DNA from: Cryptomeria japonica
Taxonomy: Eukaryota; Streptophyta; Pinopsida; Cupressales; Cupressaceae
Assembly: GCF_030272615.1 (NCBI RefSeq)
Contig: NC_081406.1
Coordinates: forward strand, 460,810,072 to 460,874,071
Length of the DNA stretch: 64,000 nt
Reading direction: 5' to 3'
The position numbers and the translations under genes are program-made. Positions 57,703 to 64,000 of the stretch are shown here, piece by piece. How positions within the stretch are numbered: position 1 is the stretch's first letter; each line of letters opens with the position of its first letter. Below the pieces are notes generated by a model that was given only the letters and a program-made list of their open reading frames with translations, had not been told where the DNA came from and searched no databases.

Positions 57703-58447
57703 TGTAGACACTTAAAATTGTCCTATTTAATTAAATAATTTTTTAATTATTTAACGAATTCATTAATCCTCTTCTAAGCCTTTCCTCATTTAAATAGATA
57801 CTTTTATTTATTTAAATTTTCCTTTTCCTAAATTTAATAAATACTTATTTATTTAATTGATCCCATTTCCTCTACTAATTAAATAAATCTTTATTTATTT
57901 AATTAATTCATTAGCCTTTTCTATCCATGACACATGTCATTCATCTCTTAATTACTACACTACCTACCCCCTTTATCATTTTATTATTTCCTCTACCTAC
58001 CCTCTAATCCTAGCTGGCCATTTATCTTTACACCTCTTAATCGTATCCCTCCATTTCTTACAGTGTCTTCTATATAAGAGGATGCTTATTTCATTATGAA
58101 CCCTAATCATTCAAATCAGGTAATGAGCATTCTAATAAATCTTATGCAATCAAGCCTTTTTGCAATCAAACTATCAACCACATTTTCATTTTTTGTTGAG
58201 CTCTTGTGCATACATAAAATCTAAGAGCAAATATATCAAGCAAGATCAATGGAGATAAGAAGAATGAAGATTCAAACCGTAGTTGACATGTGATGGTATA
58301 ATCTTTTTGATTTTGTTGATTTCCATTGTCTTAAGTAATCTTCATATGTTATGGTGGATCTTTGTTGTTGTTAGTCTAGGGTTTTGTGGTTGAATTGATT
58401 TAGTCTTTCAATATTGTTGTTCCATTATCTAGTTTTCACCATACACA
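57703..58447 (+). repeat. Gypsy 5' LTR
   Basis: 745 bp, from TGTAGACACT to catacaca. The AT-rich first half, with atttaatta phrases, parallels the LTRs at 10,363 and 31,575. Confidence 0.8.
58070..58078 (+). promoter_or_regulatory. TATA box of the gypsy LTR
   Basis: ctatataag in a less AT-rich context about 370 bp into the LTR, the usual place for the element's own promoter. Transcription would start roughly 30 bases downstream. Confidence 0.5.
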
Positions 58448-58450
58448 TTT

Positions 58451-58468
58451 TGGCACGCCCGGTGCGAC
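58451..58468 (+). other. Gypsy primer-binding site
   Basis: tggcacgcccggtgcgac, three bases after the LTR. It resembles the tggcgcgcccggtgg-type sites of many plant gypsy elements. It differs from the site used by the two other gypsy elements here. I cannot name the tRNA with certainty. Confidence 0.6.
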
Positions 58469-58602
58469 TCTTGTCCCTTTTGCATTTAACATATTTTGTT
58501 GCAAATTTTGTGTTTTTGAACTTCCAGATCTGACATTTTTCGATGACATTTCAACTTTTTGCATCTGCACCCTCTAAAATCATGTTTTTGTTTTTTTGTC
58601 AT

Positions 58603-58838
58603 GTCTGCACATTCCAAAATCCCGTCTGTGTTCTCGACAACATTTTTAGTTTCTAGATCGCAGGTTTTCATTTTAGTCATGTCTATGTAGTCTTTAGGGG
58701 CGTCTGTGAGTTTAAATCACGTCCACGCATTCCAAAATCGTGTTTGTATTCTTCACAACATTTTTGTTTTCCAGATTGCAGCTTTTCATTTCAATCACGT
58801 TTATGCAGTATTCAGGGGCGTCTATGAGTTTAAATCAA
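58603..58838 (+). repeat. Tandem duplication in the gypsy leader, 118-bp unit
   Basis: 58,603-58,720 and 58,721-58,838 are homologous (cattccaaaatc, acaacattttt, aggggcgtct, gagtttaaatca in each). A partial third unit may precede at 58,561. Confidence 0.85.
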
Positions 58839-60795
58839 GTTTGTGATTGGTTTAATAGCACTTGTGTTCTCTGCACTTTTTTTGTGTTCTGCATTTTTCA
58901 GTTCCTCACTTAGGGTTTCTATTTCATCATTTTGTATTGCATTTAGGGTTTTAGATTTGGTTCATTTAAGCTAATATCTTGTGATCCAACTAACAAAGTG
59001 GTGCAATTTGTTTTTGGAAGCAAATCGTGAATCAAAGGTCCCTATTTTTCAGAAAGTGTTTTGGGATTTTGTTAAAATAAACCTAACTTGTTTGCTTGCG
59101 GGAAGGGGTAATTATTTGAAACAACCCAAATTACTAACAAATATTTGTTGTAGGGCCTTGGCATGGGTTTGATTTTGATTTTCATTATTTGCTTTGTTTT
59201 CATAGATTAGTAAACACTTCAATTGGTGCACTAAAATTGAACCAATGTCTTTTGTGTCTTGAGCAATAGGCTCTTTGTGTTTAATCTTTAGAGGGTCTGC
59301 CTCCCCACGTGGTCACTAGGACTACTAGTGAGGAGGGAATGACCCAAGTGGTAGCGAGGCAATACCCCATCTTCCGAACCACTATTAAGAACTATCTCCA
59401 TGGTAAAATCCATGGGTAACATGTGTTGATTAGTCCACACCGATACTATGTCTCCCCATAAACCCATTTGATCAAATTTATTTGATCAATATTAGGGCAT
59501 AACCCCTATAGGCTGGGAGCCTTCTGTAATTATAGAGTTGAAAGTGTCGCATGTATGGCCACACAAGCGGATGCCCTTACTGACACCTTTTTGTTTTAGA
59601 AAGCCAAAATCCTTCTAGTTGCTGGGATAGGAGGTCGGACCTCTCAAGCGGCCCACACACATATGGTTCTTAGTAGAGGTACAAAGTTTGCCATGAGGAG
59701 TTTAAATGGGGACTAGTGCTTGGCTGCCCCGGAGAAGTGAGTGTCGAGGGTGGAGCTAGTGGGGTCAAGAACCTAAGTATCCTCGGGGGAAACCCCATGT
59801 GGGATCAACAACTATTGTCCTGGCCAACCATAAGAATTGTGCTTGTCTTCTTTTAAACATTCAAACATTCAAGGCCAACCATCAAAATATTGTGTCTTTT
59901 GTCTCTTCAAGTGTATGCAAAACATTTTTACATCAAACAACACACTTTCTTTTGAGTCATTTTGAGTCTAGACACTTGCAAACATAGAGTCCTCATCAAC
60001 ATTGTGTCCTCTTGTCATGAAAAAATGGTGAAAGATTCAGATTTGGTCACAACAACAACTTCAAAAATTGGAAAAATTCAAATCAGGCTTTATAAATGTG
60101 TCTATGTCTTATAGAAATACATATGTGTACTTTAACTGCACCTGTGTAGGACAGAAACATGTTCATGTCATCGTGCAAACTATATATTCACAAGATTCTC
60201 AGAATCGCGCTTGTACAATATCTAGTCAATTTTGTCTTTAATAACCATGTGTGTGAAGGATGCATGCACACCTGTGTTCAATATTGGGAAAAATTACAAT
60301 CCAATGAACAAGAGCAATTAGATTCAAAATTCTTGAGATTCCTAGGTTATTTCTCCAAGTTTTCATCTACCATTCAACCTATTTTTGGGTCTCACAGAGT
60401 TCATCATTGCTTTACACCTTGAATTACAATCACATTTTTCTAAACTTGAGTCAAAAGGTCACTTGCTTGTCCCCATCTTACTTTTTCATTACAATACATA
60501 CAACAACATTTTGCTAAGTGGTCCCTCATCAAGGTCTATCACCTTTGGGTCTCATTTGGTCTTACTTGGAGTCAAGGTCAACTTACTTCATCAAGAGATC
60601 TATCATCTCTTTGGAATTCACACCTACTCTACTACATACATACTTGGTCTTATACTTTGACATAGTAAATACAGCTCAGATTCATTTACATTCCATCCAA
60701 CTCTTGGTCTTCCATACTATTTCAATTTTCATCTAGTCTCACACATCTTGGTCAAGACCTAGTTTATGGTTGAAACCCATTCCCAAAAATCTAGA
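58839..60795 (+). other. Gypsy leader
   Basis: Non-coding leader. Hairpins are possible at 59,313-59,331 (tcactag/ctagtga) and around 59,400 (ccatgg twice). Open frames at 60,159-60,736 show no known domain and overlap each other in different frames. Confidence 0.55.
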
Positions 60796-62988
60796 ATGGA
60801 AGCTAAAGAGGCTCAAGACTCTGCAAATATGAGTGGCTATGAGTATGACAATCATATCTTTTTCAATTCTAACCATACCACATTACCTGACATGGACATC
60901 TATAGAAACATTTAGAATATTGAGAACATGGATAATACAAACAATCATGATGCACAAGATGACAATATGGATAACACTTCAGTACACTCAGCAAAGGTGG
61001 AAGATGCAATCATGGATCCTCATTTCAATAAGATGATACAAGAAATCATGAGAAGAGAGATAATATTTCCTACAAGTGATGGCACAAAGTGGAGCTAAGA
61101 TACCTCACGATTTTGGCATGTCCCAAATAATAGAAAATTGACCTACTCAAGAAAATTAAGTCAACATGGATCAAAGGAGACCTAATAGTTGAGGTAATAG
61201 AATATCATGTCTCGTGCCTAAGTCACCATCATCCTTATTTTAAAAATTTGAGATTTCAAATGCACATGGTCAAGCTTATGATACTCAAGAAAGAACATCT
61301 CATGAACAATTCCATCTATGCAGACCCTTATGGAAATCTTATGTGGATAAATACATCCAATCACACACCAATACTAAGGACCAAACACAAAGACCTTGGA
61401 TACCTAGAGGAATGCTCAAAATTTGGATACAAGAAAACCCCATGTCAAATTTGGGGGCAATACACAAGAGAAAAATCATGATATGCCTTATGACCCTATA
61501 TCGGGTGGTCCCTACATTCATTATCATTATAGACCCCCTCCATATGAACATGTTTACGATCAATACCATCCATACATGCATTATCCTCCTCCTCCACCCA
61601 GTGAATCAGGCATGGGATATGGTCCAAAAATTTAGACTCCACCCAAAAACAATTTGGAACAACAGATCAAGGACTTACAAAAGAAGATGGAGGACATCAA
61701 TACACCAAAACCAACTTACACAATGAGAGATATATGTAACTATCCATTTGATAGAAAAATTCCAATGCTTCCATTTCCTACACACTTTGTAACACCAAAC
61801 TTTGAAAATTACAGATGCAAAGGGGACCCTAAGGCACATATAAGACAATTTTTCACAACTTGCATTGAGGTAGCAGTAGAAGAAACATACTTGATGAGAT
61901 TGTTTCCACAAAGCTTAGGTGAACAATCTATGGAATGGTTCTCCCAACTTCCACCTAGAATTAAGTCATGGGGTGACTTAGCAGAGGCATTTATCCAACA
62001 TTTCTCATATAACATAGAGATAGATATATCGATTGCCACTTTCTATAATACCAAACACAAAGTTGGGGAGTCCTTTTCATCATTCTTACAAAGATGGAGG
62101 AATTTAGCCAGCAAATGCTCTTGTGAAATTCCACAAAAACCATGAAGGAAATACACCCCATTGGGAGAACCACTTGAGTCAGCTTTTAGGAATCTAATAG
62201 CAAACAAGCTAACAAAAATTCCAGATGAGTCAGCTTTTAGGAATCTAATAGCAAACAAGCTAACAAAAATTCCAGACAATCCTCTATATGAACCAAAGAT
62301 CAAACCAAATTGGTGGAATGACAATGAGTACTGCGAATATCACAAGAGAAAGGGACATAAAATAGGAAATTACCATCACTTGAAGAACATTATAAAGGAT
62401 CTTATTCATAGAGGTGACATTGAGATTAATGGACATACAAACAATCAAGAACATGAAATGTTTAAGGAACCATTCCCTAAACATGGCAAGGGAAAATCCA
62501 AAGCCACAGATAATCAAGCCAACTATACCAAACTATCCTATGACTATGATTCAACTGTTAACTACATTTCAATGGACAACCATGTTTCTACTATTATCGT
62601 AAAGGACAGAACACCTGGAAGTTCTACCGAAAGAACCAAAGTTGTCCTAAAAGGAATTGTACCTTCTTCTGAATCCACCTCTGAATGTAATGTCACAACT
62701 CGTCGAGGTAAGGTCACCCTGCAAGGTGCTCTATCTAAAACCACCACTTTGTCTTTGGCCAAACCTGAGTACAACCTACTAGAACAGTTTGGGAAGACAC
62801 CCGCACTTATCTCAATCCTTGAACTGTTATGTATCTCTCCTTCACATAAAGCCATACTTGACAAAGTCCTAAGAGAAACTTATGTACCCACTGATCTGAA
62901 CATGGACCAGTTTCAAGCCATGGTGGGATACCTTTTCATTCCACATACCCTCACATTTACAGAATCTGATGAGGCATCCATAACCTAG
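60796..62988 (+). pseudogene. Gypsy gag
   Basis: One frame with interruptions. N-terminus MEAKEAQDSANMSGYEYDNH; a Y/P-rich stretch (YHYRPPPYEHVYDQYHPYMH, about 61,520); core YLMRLFPQSLGEQSMEWF, SWGDLAEAFIQHF and FSSFLQRWRNLASKC (61,880-62,120). The knuckle reads CEYHKRKGHKIGNY, the last cysteine replaced by tyrosine. It ends with CISPSHKAILDKVL. The part 61,090-61,420 is full of stops; further stops fall at 61,634, 62,143 and 62,986. A 51-bp unit is duplicated at 62,176. Confidence 0.88.
62176..62277 (+). repeat. 51-bp tandem duplication in gypsy gag
   Basis: 62,176-62,226 and 62,227-62,277 are identical except the last base. The unit encodes 17 residues starting ESAFRNLIANKL, so the frame is kept. 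The minus-strand gypsy has one copy. Confidence 0.95.
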
Positions 62989-62995
62989 GCTTACA

Positions 62996-63328
62996 ATGCA
63001 CCTCTACATATTGAAGCCTTTTATCTATAAAAAATGCATCAAACGAGTTCTGATAGATGGGGGATCTGGTCTCAATATATATAATTTGAACACAATAACA
63101 CAATTGGAATACTCGGATAAAGTTGTGAATGCTACAAACAAAATTACCATAAAGGCATATGATGATGAAGAGCGTTCATCTAAAGGCATAGTCACTTTAT
63201 CTCTTAGAGTTGGGCCAATAACTAAGGATGTGGTTTGTCAAGTCCTTGATCTAGATCTCACATACAATACAATCTTGGGAGGCCCATGGATTCACAAAAT
63301 GAGAGTTGTTCCCTCAACATATTATTAA
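62996..63328 (+). pseudogene. Gypsy aspartic protease
   Basis: Reads KKCIKRVLIDGGSGLNIYNL (active-site loop), KAYDDEERSSKGIVTL and LDLTYNTILGGPWIH. It is one frame off from gag, with the shift near 63,020, and ends in a TAA after VVPSTYY where the relative continues. The IDGG loop matches the minus-strand element. Confidence 0.85.
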
Positions 63329-64000
63329 TGTATCAAATTCCCATACAATGGAGTTGAAGTGATCGTCAAAGGCGGCCTGATAGCTCAAAGAAAAGTTCAA
63401 GATTAAAGATGTGGGATGTGGTGAGTATATATTTCATGTTGATCAACTCCCATTGTTTCCTAAGGTATTTGGTTGACATGAAAAATCTACAAACAATTTG
63501 CAATGCCAAGGAATTGGGTGTGAGCCACCTAGCATTGTGACTACTAAGTCTGAATGCAAATCTCCTCTAGCGGTGCAAGAAGCTCTTGATATCAATAGTC
63601 CTAAGAGTGGTTCCAACGAGGAATCTATTGAGTGTATCATCATCCCTCTTGATAACTCACATAACTTTACCATTTCATCCATTCATTCCATTTCCACTTA
63701 TCTCCCAGTGTTGGATCAACAACAATCACAAAAGCCCATACTCATTGGGGATCAAAAATGAAGTTATGAAAAGAAAAATTTAAAATTCAAAAATAAAGGA
63801 AAGTCCTCTAGTCCAAATCAAAATCAAAAGCTATTGGACTCTACAAAAATCAAGGTCAAGGATAAAAATCCTATATAAGAAAAAGAGCAAGAGATGATCT
63901 CCTCTAATATCAAAATAACTGGGGGTGAAATTTCTACAATTTCAAGTCAAAAAGAATACTTGTTGATCCTAAGTCTCCATCATGCCATCCTACTTTCACT
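63329..64000 (+). pseudogene. Gypsy spacer after protease
   Basis: Begins CIKFPYNGVEVIVKGG, equivalent to 740-800 on the minus strand of the left gypsy. Beyond that a frame at 63,498-63,761 (QALDINS-like, CIIIPLDNSHNFTISSIHSI) and a lysine-rich tract follow. No RT motif is reached before the window ends. Confidence 0.65.

Larger units (their letters stand above)
57703..64000 (+). mobile_element. Ty3/gypsy retrotransposon, Tat/Athila-like, right end off window
   Basis: LTR 57,703-58,447, primer-binding site, a 2.3-kb leader, gag (60,796-62,988), protease (62,996-63,328) and spacer to the right edge. Protein motifs match the minus-strand gypsy at 1-11,493 segment by segment, so the two are relatives. 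Stops and a frameshift make it inactive. RT, RNase H, integrase and the 3' LTR would lie to the right. Confidence 0.85.

Noticed and set aside
58603-58838. CRISPR-like repeats
   Set aside because: Only two diverged direct units with no regular spacers; plant retrotransposon leader.
62043-62324. 93-codon minus-strand frame with an internal repeat
   Set aside because: Antisense of the 51-bp duplication in gypsy gag.

Overview
The window looks like intergenic DNA from a large, repeat-rich plant nuclear genome. It is AT-rich and packed with nested Ty1/copia and Ty3/gypsy retrotransposons, a LINE fragment and small inverted-repeat elements. It holds one intron-containing but broken copy of a plant nuclear gene, an ATAD2-like AAA-ATPase/bromodomain protein. 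Long, mostly old LTR elements with heavy decay would fit a conifer or another gymnosperm, but that is inference; the sequence itself only shows a plant.

Layout. 1-11,493 is a minus-strand Ty3/gypsy element (Tat/Athila-type by its gag zinc knuckle and protease) whose gag is split by a plus-strand copia element at 1,688-5,678. After an AT-rich gap, 12,216-13,310 is the endonuclease part of a LINE, followed by a possible decayed exon. 14,640-20,907 is a non-coding LTR element preserved as internal-LTR-internal, with a 680-bp inverted-repeat transposon inside its LTR. 21,214-25,769 is the ATAD2-like pseudogene. 27,190-31,574 is a badly decayed minus-strand gypsy pol with a copia-type solo LTR in it. 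31,575-37,436 is a gypsy LTR split by a complete minus-strand copia-type element (32,430-37,315) that carries gag and a protease remnant but no integrase or reverse transcriptase. 38,393-48,848 is mostly unassigned, with one candidate very long LTR, a LINE-like 3' tail and a long GA microsatellite. 48,854-57,213 is a full-length but dead minus-strand copia element (gag-PR-INT-RT-RH) with a solo LTR inside its gag. 57,703 to the right edge is a plus-strand gypsy element: LTR, primer-binding site, long leader, gag, protease and the start of the spacer before RT.

How the pieces relate. No gene in the window appears able to make a full working protein. The structure is a stack of insertions whose order can be read from five-base target duplications and rejoined reading frames. 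The copia elements share one LTR design, with a C-tract near the 3' end. The gypsy elements share the LTR start TGTAGACA. Decay is dominated by C-to-T changes at CG and CHG sites, as expected for methylated plant repeats. The youngest insertion by LTR similarity is the gag-only element at 32,430-37,315 (about nine differences between its two 451-bp LTRs, counted by eye).

All coordinates, reading frames and duplications were read by eye. No database search was possible, so family names rest on recognised motifs.
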